Source: Kalaharituber pfeilii (taxonomy: Eukaryota; Ascomycota; Pezizomycetes; Pezizales; Pezizaceae). From it: DNA of 64,000 nucleotides. Location: positions 248,001-312,000 of the forward strand of contig WHUZ01000077.1 of the NCBI GenBank assembly GCA_015179045.1. Direction: 5' to 3'. Every line of letters begins with the position of its first letter. Position 1 is the first letter of the stretch. The position numbers and the translations under genes were made by a program. Shown piece after piece: positions 10,001 to 18,244 of the stretch. The notes beneath the pieces were generated by a model. The model did no database searches, was not told where the DNA came from, and saw only the letters and a program-made list of their open reading frames with translations.

Positions 10001-10584
10001 GGCTGTAATGGAATCCTATGGTCCCATGGTTGGTGTGAAGGTAAGATAGCAGCCTCTGTAGCCGAAAAAATGCGGGAAAAACGTTGATACTCTTCAGGAA
10101 GAATAGGAGTTGTCTTGGCGGCTGATTCAACCATTGTAGCGACAACGAGTCCATACGGCATCCCTGGAGATTGTTTCCTTGGCTTAAGCAACCGATAAAA
10201 TGCAGAAGCAGATACGAAAGAAATATTCATCATCGGTACAGGAGGAGCTGATGTAAAGAAACTAGATGCACAAAATGGCTTTAGATTGCGTGAAACTGAA
10301 AGAGAATTCATTAAAGAGCTATTCAGTGAAGATAAGCAATGTGAACGGCAAAACGAAGATTCAAAGCTAATACTATCATTCGTCCAATCAATCATGGGAT
10401 TGTGCAAGCGTAACCAAGGAATACCTAAAACAATATCATAATCCTTAATAGAAATAACATGAAAGGAAAGCTCCTCAGTATGCGAACGAATAGATAGAGA
10501 CAAGGGTACAGTATGATGAGTAATTCGACCACCAGAAATAGAAGATCCATCAATAGCATTAAGATCAATAGGAACCGAATGCAA
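7072..10584 (-). CDS. Gypsy Pol: RT, RNase H, integrase, chromodomain
   Basis: An open frame of 1170 codons. Order along the protein: end of the protease region, then RT with KKKDGSLRLCVDYRGLN, MPFGLTNAPASF and the catalytic FLDDILIFSS (about residues 351-360). Next come RNase H (VVETDASDFAIGACLSQ, near 490), the integrase zinc region (HHDTPTAGHFGQ...CQTCNRC, near 730-770) and the integrase core (SMDFIVKLPES, VVTDRGAVFVSN, TERINQILEQYLR). A chromodomain follows (VEDIVDSRIRGTKLEYEVKWKG, then NTWEP), with a basic tail. The chromodomain places it among the chromoviruses, whose integrase tails bind chromatin marks. Its upstream protease portion was cut off by the 298-bp tandem duplication, so 10584 is not a natural start. 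Confidence 0.93.
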   Translation of the reverse strand: MHSVPIDLNAIDGSSISGGRITHHTVPLSLSIRSHTEELSFHVISIKDYDIVLGIPWLRLHNPMIDWTNDSISFESSFCRSHCLSSLNSSLMNSLSVSRNLKPFCASSFFTSAPPVPMMNISFVSASAFYRLLKPRKQSPGMPYGLVVATMVESAAKTTPILPEEYQRFSRIFSATEAAILPSHQPWDHRIPLQPGTQPPFGPIYALSETELQTLREYLDENLVKGFIRQSSSPAGAPILFTKKKDGSLRLCVDYRGLNRITIKNRYPIPLIPELLDRVRGAKYFTKIDLRGAYNLIRIAEGDEWKTAFRTRYGHYEYMVMPFGLTNAPASFQGLINDVLRPYLDYFVVAFLDDILIFSSNLEEHKDHVTKVLGKLDEHNLFIKLEKCTFHAEEVEFLGYVIGKDGIKMDPSKVESVMSWPVPTSVKDVMSFLGFVNFYRRFIPKYSLIVSPLTNLLRKDVQFDWTENCQKAFEDIKQSFATAVVLRHFDPELPAVVETDASDFAIGACLSQHDSEANVLRPVAFYSRKLLPAEMNYEIHDKELLAIVAALREWRVYLEGAKHKIQVYSDHRNLQAFTTTKVLNRRQARWSEMLASYDFVIVHRPGTKNSQADALSRRPDYQDTSVKQEHCVLKPQQLQLAAVELGDIEAQRIDSALANRIKQAYEHDSFITKLKNELATGAAPKSISSVYSFSDGLILFNGLVLIPNDRKLKVEIVRMHHDTPTAGHFGQAKTIELITRNFFFSHMRQFVENYIRTCQTCNRCKASRQQPYGQLQSLSIPPHPWHSISMDFIVKLPESKDPSLSPSPSFDSILVVVDRLTKMAYFVPCNETITAPELAQLYLKYIFVHHGIPKEVVTDRGAVFVSNFTRSLCQATNIDQQLATAYHPQTDGQTERINQILEQYLRAYCNYRQDNWVELLPLAQFAYNNAEQSSIKCSPFYANYGYHPTLNVSMQASAKSPAVDERIQELHSLHHLLQHEMKFAQQLQAQYYNRDVRTQPEIKVGDRVWLIRRNIKTNRPSDKLDYKKLGPFEVTKVISQVAYELKLPPSMRIHPIFHVSLLEKATTDDTLRDEQPAPPPIVIDGEQYWEVEDIVDSRIRGTKLEYEVKWKGYPYHENTWEPATTLTNIQSTIDQFHQKYPNKPNKSSKSKKSTKQTKPNKRTRKNRKSH

Positions 10585-10884
10585 ATGCGTGAAACTGAAA
10601 GAGAATTCATTAAAGAGCTATTCAGTGAAGATAAGCAATGTGAACGGCAAAACGAAGATTCAAAGCTAATACTATCATTCGTCCAATCAATCATGGGATT
10701 GTGCAAGCGTAACCAAGGAATACCTAAAACAATATCATAATCCTTAATAGAAATAACATGAAAGGAAAGCTCCTCAGTATGCGAACGAATAGATAGAGAC
10801 AAGGGTACAGTATGATGAGTAATTCGACCACCAGAAATAGAAGATCCATCAATAGCATTAAGATCAATAGGAACCGAATGCAAA
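10289..10884. repeat. 298-bp tandem duplication in pol
   Basis: 10289-10586 and 10587-10884 appear identical (starting GCGTGAAACTGAAAG, ending CCGAATGCAAA-like). It lies over the protease/RT junction and destroys the Pol frame. Confidence 0.93.
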
Positions 10885-11063
10885 ACAAGAGGTACATTAT
10901 GTGCCGCAATGAATGATTGATCAATGAAATAGGAAGAAGCACCACAGTCGATCATAATAGTAACAGTGACAGATAAAAAACTTGAACGAATAACACCAGT
11001 AGCAGTAAGATGAGATTCAGAAGTTGGACTAAGATATGTTGCGACGACTACGCCCCCTACCTC
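10425..11063 (-). pseudogene. Gypsy protease region, put out of frame by a tandem duplication
   Basis: The frame continues from the gag overlap (SGEPISPVLSEVGGVVVATY) to TIMIDCGASSYFIDQSF, an aspartic-protease active-site segment (D-C/S-G-A-S). It then runs through IVLGIPWLRLHNPMIDW, the usual C-terminal protease motif. Crossing from the first to the second copy of the 298-bp repeat changes the frame, because 298 is not a multiple of three. Translation then ends at 10425 after a nonsense hydrophobic stretch. In the undamaged arrangement protease would be fused to RT. Confidence 0.85.
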
Positions 11064-11077
11064 GCTCAGGACAGGGC

Positions 11078-12265
11078 TTATTGGTTCGCCTGAGCTTTGC
11101 CTTTTGCTGAATCAGAAGAAGTCGATTCATTGGAAGCAGTCGTAAAAGAAACATTAATTCGTTCTTTCTTCTTAGGATCAAGCTTTGGTGTCGATGGAGT
11201 GGTATAACGATTCGAAGTAGAACGACATTCGGCTGCTCGATGACCAGGCCTTCCACAAGAGAAACATAACTTCGACTTGAGCCTATAAGTTCGCTCTTGA
11301 GGGGTAAGGTTGATCGATGTCTTCGGAGGAGCTGATTTATTTGAGGTAGGAGAAGGTCTAGAAGTATTAATAGTAGACAGATCCATCGGTTCTGGCCCAT
11401 AATAGCTGTGTTGCATTGGATTTGAAGACCATTCGGAAAGCGAACGAGCTTCCCGAGCACGTTCGTATAAGCGATTGTCAATACGAACAGCTTTCTCAAT
11501 AAGATCTGCCAACTTCCCTGGTCGTTCCTCTTTTCCCAGTTCATCCTTAACTCGTCCCTTCAGTCCTCTATAGAATCGCCAGCCCAAAGCTTCTTCGTTC
11601 CAGGTGAGGAAGGAGGCAACTTGTTGGAAACGAGACGCATAATCTGCAGCTGACCCGGTCTGTGTAAGGCGTTCAATAGCACGTTCAGCATTGGCTCGTG
11701 TATCGATATCACCATATGTTTGTTCAAGCGCTTCGCAGAATGCGGTGAAATCATCCAAAAGTCGAGATTGTCTTATCTCAGGACCATTCAGGGTGCGCAT
11801 ATGCGGCTCGAACCATAAGAAAGCGGGACCTCTCAAGAATGAGGCTGCGTAGAGAACTTTGGCGCGATCATTCGCGAACTGTTGAGGGTGAAGTTCGATT
11901 TGCAGACGAACTTGGGACAGAAACGGTCGGAGCTTCAACCGGGTGCCAAAGAATACATCAGGCGCTTTGGTCTTAGGTGCGGGCGCCTGGGAATCAGTGG
12001 TTGACGTGGTAGGCGTGACTGCTGAATTCTGAAGATTAGCAACCGTACCATGAAGCTCACTCACCATATCCTGCAACATCTGGAAATACTGCATCTGCTC
12101 TGGAGTCAGTCGAAGGTCATGTAAAGCGGGCATTGTTGTGGCGCTTGAGGTATGAGTTCCTGATGACATAGTTGGAGTACCCAGTCCGGTCGTGGTCGAG
12201 TCCACGTCGATATCCATAACCGAGATGAAGGACAGGTGCGACGATCGTGTGACTGGCGCAGGCAC
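11078..12265 (-). CDS. Gypsy Gag
   Basis: 395 codons. The capsid-like centre contains FFGTRLKLRPFLSQVRLQIE and LYAASFLRGPAFLWFEP, the retrotransposon Gag pattern. A CCHC knuckle, CFSCGRPGHRAAEC, lies near residues 333-346 with the canonical C-x2-C-x4-H-x4-C spacing. The Gag stop at 11078 overlaps a frame one nucleotide back (-1) that leads into protease, so Pol is probably made by -1 frameshifting. The ATG at 12265 follows the 5' LTR and leader. Gag is intact although Pol is not, so this copy could still supply Gag in trans. Confidence 0.9.
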   Translation of the reverse strand: MPAPVTRSSHLSFISVMDIDVDSTTTGLGTPTMSSGTHTSSATTMPALHDLRLTPEQMQYFQMLQDMVSELHGTVANLQNSAVTPTTSTTDSQAPAPKTKAPDVFFGTRLKLRPFLSQVRLQIELHPQQFANDRAKVLYAASFLRGPAFLWFEPHMRTLNGPEIRQSRLLDDFTAFCEALEQTYGDIDTRANAERAIERLTQTGSAADYASRFQQVASFLTWNEEALGWRFYRGLKGRVKDELGKEERPGKLADLIEKAVRIDNRLYERAREARSLSEWSSNPMQHSYYGPEPMDLSTINTSRPSPTSNKSAPPKTSINLTPQERTYRLKSKLCFSCGRPGHRAAECRSTSNRYTTPSTPKLDPKKKERINVSFTTASNESTSSDSAKGKAQANQ

Positions 12266-12286
12266 GAATCTGGGGACTGGTCAAAG

Positions 12287-12733
12287 TGTAAGGAATACAG
12301 CAAGGGCACGTGGCTAGAAGATAACCCGTAGTATTCGTGGGTACGGAGGCACACGATATGAGAGAGAGTAGCTGTATCGTTACTATTGAGTTGACCAGTG
12401 TGGACTCGTTACAAGAGAGCGTATGAACAGATATTTGTAGACGAAGTGAACGAGTACTGAACAATCAGATAATGACGACACACACACACACCCACACGAC
12501 GCATTGCTAGCAATATGACGAAAGAGAACATGAGGAAAACCACTAAGATAGTCAGCAGTGCTACCCTTCGGTCCGTTGAGACGATCCCTACGTTAGTACG
12601 CAGCCGGTCGCTTCATGTTGGGTCGCACTGAGGTCATGATCATGCTGATCCGTCGTTCGGCCGCTGCTATCACCGGCTGTATTCGGCCATCCAACTCCCT
12701 TCGGCAACCCGCTTCGGCTTGCCAGTTATCACA
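12287..12733 (-). repeat. 5' LTR of the Gypsy element
   Basis: 447 bp, apparently identical to 6204-6650. In element sense the bases just inside read CTTTGACCAGTCCCC. I cannot assign this primer-binding site to a tRNA with confidence. Confidence 0.93.
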
Positions 12734-12738
12734 AGTGC

Positions 12739-13063
12739 CAACTTTCGCCGCTTGGTCCGCCCCCGTGTTGCCTTGTATTCCTTTATGGCTCTTGACCCAC
12801 ATGATCGCAAGGTCTAGATCACCCCTGGCTGCCCTTTCTTCCCAACGTCTCCTCACCTCGCTGGCGGCTCCGTCGGGTGTGGGGTCGCCTCTCGCTATCT
12901 TTTGTAGTTTTGCGATCGCCGTCTGTGAGTCGGTGATTACCATCAGCTCGCCTGGCACTTGTAGGGCCTTGCTTATCGCTATGAGCTCTCCATCGTTTAC
13001 CGTGCTTCTCTTCCCCAGGTAGTAAGACTGTGCAGTGGATCGATGGTATACTCCCGCTCCCGT
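12739..13063 (-). pseudogene. LINE RNase H domain, 5'-truncated
   Basis: The frame encodes STVNDGELIAISKALQ, MVITDSQTAIAKLQ and IMWVKSHKGIQGNTGADQAA. These are the E, D and final H/D blocks of a type I RNase H as found after RT in Tad/I-type LINEs. The first catalytic Asp block is missing because the element is truncated at 13063. The frame runs into the Gypsy LTR at 12738 and, past it, into 6198. Confidence 0.85.
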
Positions 13064-13137
13064 ACTAGCGAGCATCGCTAGTCAAGTCTTTTTGACCTGG
13101 TAGACGGTAACTTTCTGCGTTCACCAGATCCGTTCCA

Positions 13138-13617
13138 ATATATACATAATACATATTAGCAATAATTGCATTACTATCATGTAGTGCTATTTGAGCTATA
13201 CATAGTCTCGTACTGGTATAGAAGACTCTGCCTATATACCGTATTAACTCACTTAAGAGGCAAAACACAAATGCGCGCTAGTGCGGTCTTGGCAAGCCTC
13301 TTGGCGCCAGTGCGCCTACCAAGTATGCACAGGCGAGATCTCAACATAATCGAGATTGATATTCAGAAGGATCTGACCACAGAAATAGGAGACTGGATCA
13401 AGGTGATGAATAGACTGGCTTTTGGGTGCTGGAGTGTAGTTTCCTTTCCAGTCATTAGTGATATTGTGGATGATAGGCCCGAATATGATTTCCGTTGGCA
13501 AGCAGATGAGTATTAGAGGAAGAGAAGGAGATACTATATTGAGTAGAGATAATAGGGAAGCTGGAAATTAGGCTATGCACCTAGACTTGCACTAGATGAC
13601 ACACTGCTGAACAGTGA
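13138..13617 (+). other. Unrecognised stretch with an orphan ORF (13271-13516)
   Basis: The plus-strand frame from about 13271 (MRASAVLASLLAPVRLPSMH) continues with LNIIEIDIQKDLTTEIGDWI and a tyrosine/acidic end, about 80 residues. Composition is protein-like, but I recognise no family. It could be the 3' exon of a gene broken by the neighbouring LTRs, or chance. Confidence 0.25.
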
Positions 13618-13622
13618 ATGGT

Positions 13623-14104
13623 TGTTATGGGTTCACCACAACCATAGGGCAGGTGGTCGGTGGATACATGAAATGTGCATATGTAGTGCAAGTGATATAC
13701 AAGCCGATGGTGGTAGACGGCGTTACAGTCGCATAAATGTGCTATATGTTGGAGAAACGTTAATCTAGCCCCTCGCCCATGCATGAGGCTTATGCGGGTC
13801 GGAGGAATTGTTGTGCCGTCGGATGGTTTGTGAGTGCGACGGAGGGATGGTTGGACCGATAGGGAGAACTGTGGGGAGGGGCTTTCAGCCAGTGTGCGGG
13901 TATATGTATGGGTTGACTTCTCATTCTGTTTTTTATCATCATTATGTCGAATACGGATAGTTGCTATTGAATGCAGTATTATTCCTGTCATAGCAGGGTG
14001 AACTTTACACTATATGAGCTACGCAGAGGAGTAGCGAGTATCGCCAGTCAAGTGTCTTCTAACCTAGCGGATGGTAACTCTCTGCAGTTATCAGATCCAT
14101 TACA
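13623..14104. mobile_element. Solo-LTR-like repeat (TGTTACGG family), diverged copy
   Basis: Starts TGTTATGGGTTCACCACAAC and ends CCATTACA. The flanking pair ATGGT (13618-13622) and ACGGT (14105-14109) is a 5-bp duplication with one transition. Most differences from the 25711 copy are CG to TG or CA. A second LTR is nested at 13747-14009. Confidence 0.75.
13747..14009. mobile_element. Nested solo LTR (TGTTGGAG...TTTACA), 263 bp
   Basis: Starts TGTTGGAGAAACG, ends GAACTTTACA, and is flanked by the exact 5-bp duplication CTATA (13742-13746 and 14010-14014). No second copy was seen in the window. Confidence 0.7.
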
Positions 14105-14109
14105 ACGGT

Positions 14110-14613
14110 ACCTGAACGGAACAAGAGCATAGCCGTATCTGCTTCTGTGGCACCGTAGAGTTATTGCATAGCTGCGGTTAGTAATGCCAAGATTGCGCCA
14201 AGAGGGCACTAGCGCAATTCATAGCGCCTTGTGGTAAACTACAGATTACGAGCTAAGTGCGGTGGGATACAGTTGATTAATTCCTACAGAATAACCCCAA
14301 ATATACGTCCCAAAACGGCCGTATTTATGCAACAAAATTCAGAAAGTACCTTCGTACCCAACTAAACAATTATTGGTGCGGAATGAGGTTGCGCATAGCA
14401 GCGGATTCAGACGGTAAAGAGGATATAATCGGTATAGGAAATAGAAGACCATAGAATCATGAAACGTCAGTCTGCATCATGGCCACAGCTCAGGTTGCAT
14501 ATGTTCAGCACACCTAACCACTGTGCATGATGTTTCACTTCAGCGCTGCATATTCTCCAACAGATTTCCTGCAAGTTGCCAAGCATCCACTTTAGCAAGT
14601 TAGTACTCTATGT
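14110..14613. other. No gene seen
   Basis: Mixed-composition intergenic DNA without recognisable ORFs or terminal repeats. Confidence 0.4.
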
Positions 14614-14735
14614 TCTGGCCCACTGATGAACATTGAGGTTCGCAAAAGTGGGCATATAGCTACATAGAGGTACATTCATGTTCGCCGCTAGTCCAGTTGT
14701 TTGTGGCTGGGCTGGCCCCAGCTCGAGTGGCAGGG
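14614..14735. mobile_element. Deleted remnant of the GTTCTGGCC TIR element
   Basis: GTTCTGGCCCACTGATGAACATTG is followed almost directly by ACATTCATGTTCGCCGCT and GGCTGGGCTGGCCCC. These are the left terminus and right subterminal part of the element at 43161-45646, so the interior is deleted. Confidence 0.6.
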
Positions 14736-14809
14736 CTTTTACTGGCTCTCCCTTTGGTAGGATACATCCCGGTCAAATATGGGTGGGTTAGGGGCCGGTA
14801 AGGTATTGA

Positions 14810-14878
14810 TTTTTTTTTTTATTTTTTTTTTTTTTTATTTCATTACTCGCATACCGCCTGGTAGGCTACGGCGAGGGT
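14810..14878 (-). mobile_element. LINE-tail micro-insertion (hairpin variant)
   Basis: 69 bp antisense, flanked by GGTAAGGTATTGA (14797-14809 and 14879-14891). In the sense direction the hairpin reads CGTAGCCT...AGGCGGTATG, a paired variant of the consensus. Confidence 0.85.
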
Positions 14879-15007
14879 GGTAAGGTATTGAGCCAGCAGG
14901 ATATCGAAGTGCTCGATTCGGTCTCGTGTCAAAATAGTACTCATAATTGACCTCGGGCCAGTTTGTATAGGAGAGTGAAGCTTTCTCCGGCTCAATGATG
15001 TCGATAT

Positions 15008-15027
15008 CGGGCGGCATGCGATTAATG

Positions 15028-15067
<40 letters not shown>
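15008..15067 (+). mobile_element. LINE-tail micro-insertion (half hairpin)
   Basis: 60 bp beginning in the hairpin loop (CGGGCGGCATGCGATTAATG) and ending in about 35 A. Flanked by GATGTCGATAT (14997-15007 and 15068-15078). Confidence 0.85.
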
Positions 15068-15069
<2 letters not shown>

Positions 15070-15078
15070 TGTCGATAT

Positions 15079-15629
15079 TAATAGTCCCAGTGAGCTTGCA
15101 ACTGCAGCTGGATAGTCAAAGAAACTCGTCATTAGGCCAGGAGTACAGTAGGTCAAATCTAATGTTGCAATTTGAGAGACGGATAAGTAAGTATCTATAC
15201 ACATGAATTGATCCTCTGCGTGGATGCTATTGAATACCTTTTAATAGTATAGGAACTACAGAAGCAAGCCTGGGAGCAATCAAAGAAGCGAGTGAGGAAT
15301 ATTAGACATAGGCAGTGCTAACGCAAGGAGACACTGCGTGGCAAGTGGTGACATATGGTAAGCATATTGAGGCAATTACTGATATGAAAATTAACTGCGC
15401 TGCGGTACGAAAACAGACGAAGAAAACTCATGAGCACTCCAAAGTCCATGGCTTAAAGGAAATATCATAATCTTAGGTATTTCGAGATTTTCTACCTGCG
15501 CAGGCTCATGAAGGTTAAAAAATGACGCAACTAGGGACAAGACAAAAAATCGAGTGCCGCAATCCAGAAACAACGTGCGTGAGTATCCTGATGAATTCCC
15601 TGCATAACCCCTCCCTTGTGACTATTCAC
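15079..15629. other. No gene seen
   Basis: AT-leaning sequence between retroinsertions; only short chance ORFs. Confidence 0.4.
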
Positions 15630-15640
15630 AGGCCTGTTTG

Positions 15641-15643
<3 letters not shown>

Positions 15644-15675
<32 letters not shown>

Positions 15676-15893
15676 ATAACCCCGCTTGTAGCACTTGGCC
15701 ATGGCAGGGTCCCTGGGCAAGCCCTCATAGCCCGGAGACAGGCTAAACTAACTCTCTACATACATGGCCCCCACGCGCCGTCGCCCCCGCTCTCCTAGCT
15801 TCTAGAACTTGACCCCGCATTCTCCTATCTTCTAGAACTTGACCCCAGCGAAGAAATTCTCCAAAACGTCATACTCCTCCCCATTCTCCGCCT
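15644..15893 (-). mobile_element. GTGATTTA-type element, longest 3' piece (250 bp)
   Basis: Antisense insertion flanked by AGGCCTGTTTGCTT (15630-15643 and 15894-15907). In sense it begins with a region that reads EYDVLENFFAG and contains a roughly 30-bp direct repeat (GGTCAAGTTCTAGAAG twice). It then carries the CCATGG...GTGATTT tail. It may be the 3' end of a second LINE family. Confidence 0.8.
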
Positions 15894-15973
15894 AGGCCTG
15901 TTTGCTTCACAGTTCTCTGATGCCTAATATCCTTGCGCTGTAACTTCGTCGGCCTGCTCTCAATCTCCTCCCT

Positions 15974-16026
15974 TAGCCCCCAGGGCGGCACGCGAGTAAT
16001 GAAATAAAAAAAAAAAAAAAAAAAAA
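15974..16026 (+). mobile_element. LINE-tail micro-insertion (half hairpin)
   Basis: 53 bp starting TAGCCCCCAGGGCGGC, inside the hairpin. Flanked by the 16-bp duplication TCTCAATCTCCTCCCT (15958-15973 and 16027-16042). Confidence 0.88.
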
Positions 16027-16110
16027 TCTCAATCTCCTCCCTGGTCAGCGCTCTTGTCTCGCTCGTTTCTGCCTCTACAGCCTTCAGCGCCATAGAGCGG
16101 TGTTCTCGAA

Positions 16111-18078
16111 CTAGATGAAGAGACAAGGTCCTTCGCGGAGCTCTGACTGCGGGAGTGATATCCCCTGGTGTGACCGCAGGATGCCGACCTTTTTGAAGGC
16201 GTTTCCTAAGGACAGGACGCAGTCTCTAGGGCAATGACTTCCTAGACGTGGTATACATGTTGCGACAACCCAGTTCATAGCTGTACTCACTTTTGGGGTC
16301 ACCAAAGTGTAGAATCCATTTGCAATTGGTTCTTGACTAGGGTAAATAGTGAAGAAGGTGATTTCCACGAAGTTATTGATAGAGGTCTTGCGAGGGCTAC
16401 ACGAATTGTGATAGGGATCTTGATAGGGATCGTGATAGGGACGGAATTCTGCTAAATTGGAAAGCGTGAGCCCAAACTTGACCCTCGCGGCGTAAACACT
16501 GGGTGTAGTAGTCTCGCTGATGTCCACATTATCCAGTATTGTGGTATTTTTAATTAATATTGGATGGACGCAGTCATTATAATGTTGGCATGGAGGTAAA
16601 ATTCTAGCATCCAAATCAAGCTCTCGACTAACATGCTGGAGTGTCGGATCACGGCTCGGCCATTCTAACAGCTGTTCCCAAGACGGAAACCATCTCTGAT
16701 CATGTCCTGCATATGGAAAGTCAAATAATAATTCCAATTTTATCTTGCGGTGCAGAAGGGGGATTGACTGAGCCCACGCTTCGTTGGGAGGGGTGGCCTT
16801 CGAGTATGTCGGTAGAACCGAGGTTCGTAACAAATAGAAGAGCCCTGTAACCTTGTCAAGTGGGATTGAGGATCGTCGACGCTGCATTTCTTTGGCTAGA
16901 CGAAAGATTTCGCAATGCCCGTCCTTGTCTATATGCCAAGCCAGCTTCAAAATTGGCGCGAGGGCCTCTCGAAAAGTCATTGTTTTCCCTTGAAAATTTC
17001 CCATTGCGTGCAAATACATTGGGTCGTTCTTCACTCCACCAGCATATGTAATATCCTCTAACCGAATCTCTTGCAATGTCCATGCTCTCTGTAACCAGTG
17101 ACGATCATTATCCCAACCGGTATGACTGAATGGGCGGCCCAGCCCGTTGAAATAACGAACGATCTTTGAGGCAGTACGATATATGTTTCCGATTGTGGGC
17201 ACGTCAATTTTCCATTCTTCAGCTCTGACTCCTTCATCCTTCGTTGCATCCTCCTGCCTTAAACAAAGCACATCGAGCCACACGTATCTGCCTCCAAAAG
17301 TAAGAAGTTCATCCCGCACCTGGTCTAAAGTTATTCCATCTGGTACGGGCACCCGCCACCGATATCCATTTATAGGTGTTCTGATGCGTTTCATGTTATC
17401 TGTCCAGCTATGTGTTATGGCCCAAAATGCGGGAATGTGATCCTGGTAGAATTCGAATTTCCATTTGCCTGAATGGGGAACCGAGCTCTCACTAATTTTG
17501 ACAATTTTGACTATTGTTAGAAGAGGGAATTCTATGACACGGTTACTCTGAAGATCCCAAAGCCGACGAGGCAAAACTTCATAAGGTGATTTAATGACCT
17601 CTTGGCCAGAACTGTCAACCTGCAAAGCTTCCTTATCTCGTCGCAACTCCTCTTCACGGATGGCAGCAAAGACTGTTGGAGGAAATACAAGAGGATTAGG
17701 AATACAGTTCTCAAGCTTTGATCTCCTGAAAAACACTATGCGCGCAATTGCAAATGTTGTGCCAACGTCGAAGCGTTCAGAACTGAACCAACTGATGTTC
17801 GGTAGGAAGAATTCCTCCTCAAATTTTGTTAAGCTGTGAGTGCATTCTAGGTCTGCAGTTGGTTTCCCCCCATGCTTCATTCCAGAGGCCGTAATATAGC
17901 GCTGCAGATCCCTTTTGATGGCACATACTAGGTTCCGAGGGTCAATGTACTTAAGTGAAGAATTCGCCTCTTTCGCGGTAAGTACACCGTTAAATCCAGG
18001 TTTGCACAGGGAAATCTGATGCAGAAATTGCCAGATGGTTAGCATCATGTGAACCACGCGATGGAACTTCAACTTCAA
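16111..18078 (-). CDS. HET-domain protein (heterokaryon-incompatibility type), intact
   Basis: A single uninterrupted frame of 655 codons. The HET domain spans roughly residues 216-340. Its blocks are AFWAITHSWTD (217-225), RYVWLDVLCLRQE (264-276), EEWKIDVPTIGNIYR (287-301), RYFNGLGRPF (308-317) and HWLQRAWTLQEIR (327-339). The preceding RRLWDLQSNRVIEF is also typical of this subfamily. The C-terminal 300 residues are not assigned. HET domains in filamentous fungi are linked to non-self recognition and regulated cell death; a role for this one is inference. The start at 18078 is the first ATG in frame; an ATG at residue 11 is possible. It is the largest intact non-transposon gene here and is closely flanked by insertions. 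Confidence 0.88.
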   Translation of the reverse strand: MKLKFHRVVHMMLTIWQFLHQISLCKPGFNGVLTAKEANSSLKYIDPRNLVCAIKRDLQRYITASGMKHGGKPTADLECTHSLTKFEEEFFLPNISWFSSERFDVGTTFAIARIVFFRRSKLENCIPNPLVFPPTVFAAIREEELRRDKEALQVDSSGQEVIKSPYEVLPRRLWDLQSNRVIEFPLLTIVKIVKISESSVPHSGKWKFEFYQDHIPAFWAITHSWTDNMKRIRTPINGYRWRVPVPDGITLDQVRDELLTFGGRYVWLDVLCLRQEDATKDEGVRAEEWKIDVPTIGNIYRTASKIVRYFNGLGRPFSHTGWDNDRHWLQRAWTLQEIRLEDITYAGGVKNDPMYLHAMGNFQGKTMTFREALAPILKLAWHIDKDGHCEIFRLAKEMQRRRSSIPLDKVTGLFYLLRTSVLPTYSKATPPNEAWAQSIPLLHRKIKLELLFDFPYAGHDQRWFPSWEQLLEWPSRDPTLQHVSRELDLDARILPPCQHYNDCVHPILIKNTTILDNVDISETTTPSVYAARVKFGLTLSNLAEFRPYHDPYQDPYHNSCSPRKTSINNFVEITFFTIYPSQEPIANGFYTLVTPKVSTAMNWVVATCIPRLGSHCPRDCVLSLGNAFKKVGILRSHQGISLPQSELREGPCLFI

Positions 18079-18244
18079 GGATAATCACAGTTTTTTGAAC
18101 AGTGTTCTTGCGGTCATTCATTGTGGGATTTTTCTTATATGGGTCCAGGATTAGCAAATGTCTCTTCCAGCGATAGAACTCGGAAAGCTGTGTTGCCTGA
18201 GTAGTTGTCGGGAGCTAATTCTTTCTCGTCGGTTGGTGAGATTA
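18079..18244. other. Upstream region of the HET gene
   Basis: 166 bp between the HET start and the MITE at 18253. It would hold the proximal promoter; no specific element recognised. Confidence 0.35.

Larger units (their letters stand above)
6204..12733 (-). mobile_element. Full-length Gypsy/Ty3 chromovirus retrotransposon
   Basis: Two 447-bp LTRs (6204-6650 and 12287-12733) that read identically by eye. They start TGTAAGGAATAC and end GTTATCACA on the plus strand. The exact 5-bp duplication AGTGC is at 6199-6203 and 12734-12738. The internal region encodes Gag, protease, RT, RNase H, integrase and a chromodomain on the minus strand. Identical LTRs imply a very recent insertion, but a 298-bp internal duplication breaks pol. 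Confidence 0.95.
5707..13063 (-). mobile_element. 5'-truncated Tad-like LINE, interrupted by a Gypsy element
   Basis: About 820 bp of LINE (5707-6203 plus 12739-13063) between copies of the 13-bp duplication ACTAGCGAGCATC (5694-5706 and 13064-13076). It contains the RNase H domain, a CCHC-type tail, a short 3' UTR, the hairpin tail and poly(A). The Gypsy element sits inside its RNase H region. Confidence 0.85.
5563..13137. mobile_element. Solo-LTR-like repeat (TGTTACGG family), split by nested insertions
   Basis: The left piece 5563-5706 starts TGTTACGGGTTCAC. The right piece 13064-13137 ends with a diverged terminus. Joined, they match the roughly 236-bp copies at 23457-23693, 25711-25946 and 32463-32704. 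A LINE 3' end was inserted at ACTAGCGAGCATC, which is duplicated on both sides. No clear 5-bp TSD remains for this copy. Confidence 0.7.

Noticed and set aside
12250..12286. Gypsy primer-binding site
   Set aside because: CTTTGACCAGTCCCC next to the 5' LTR does not start with the usual TGG and I could not pair it with a tRNA or with the LTR start for self-priming.
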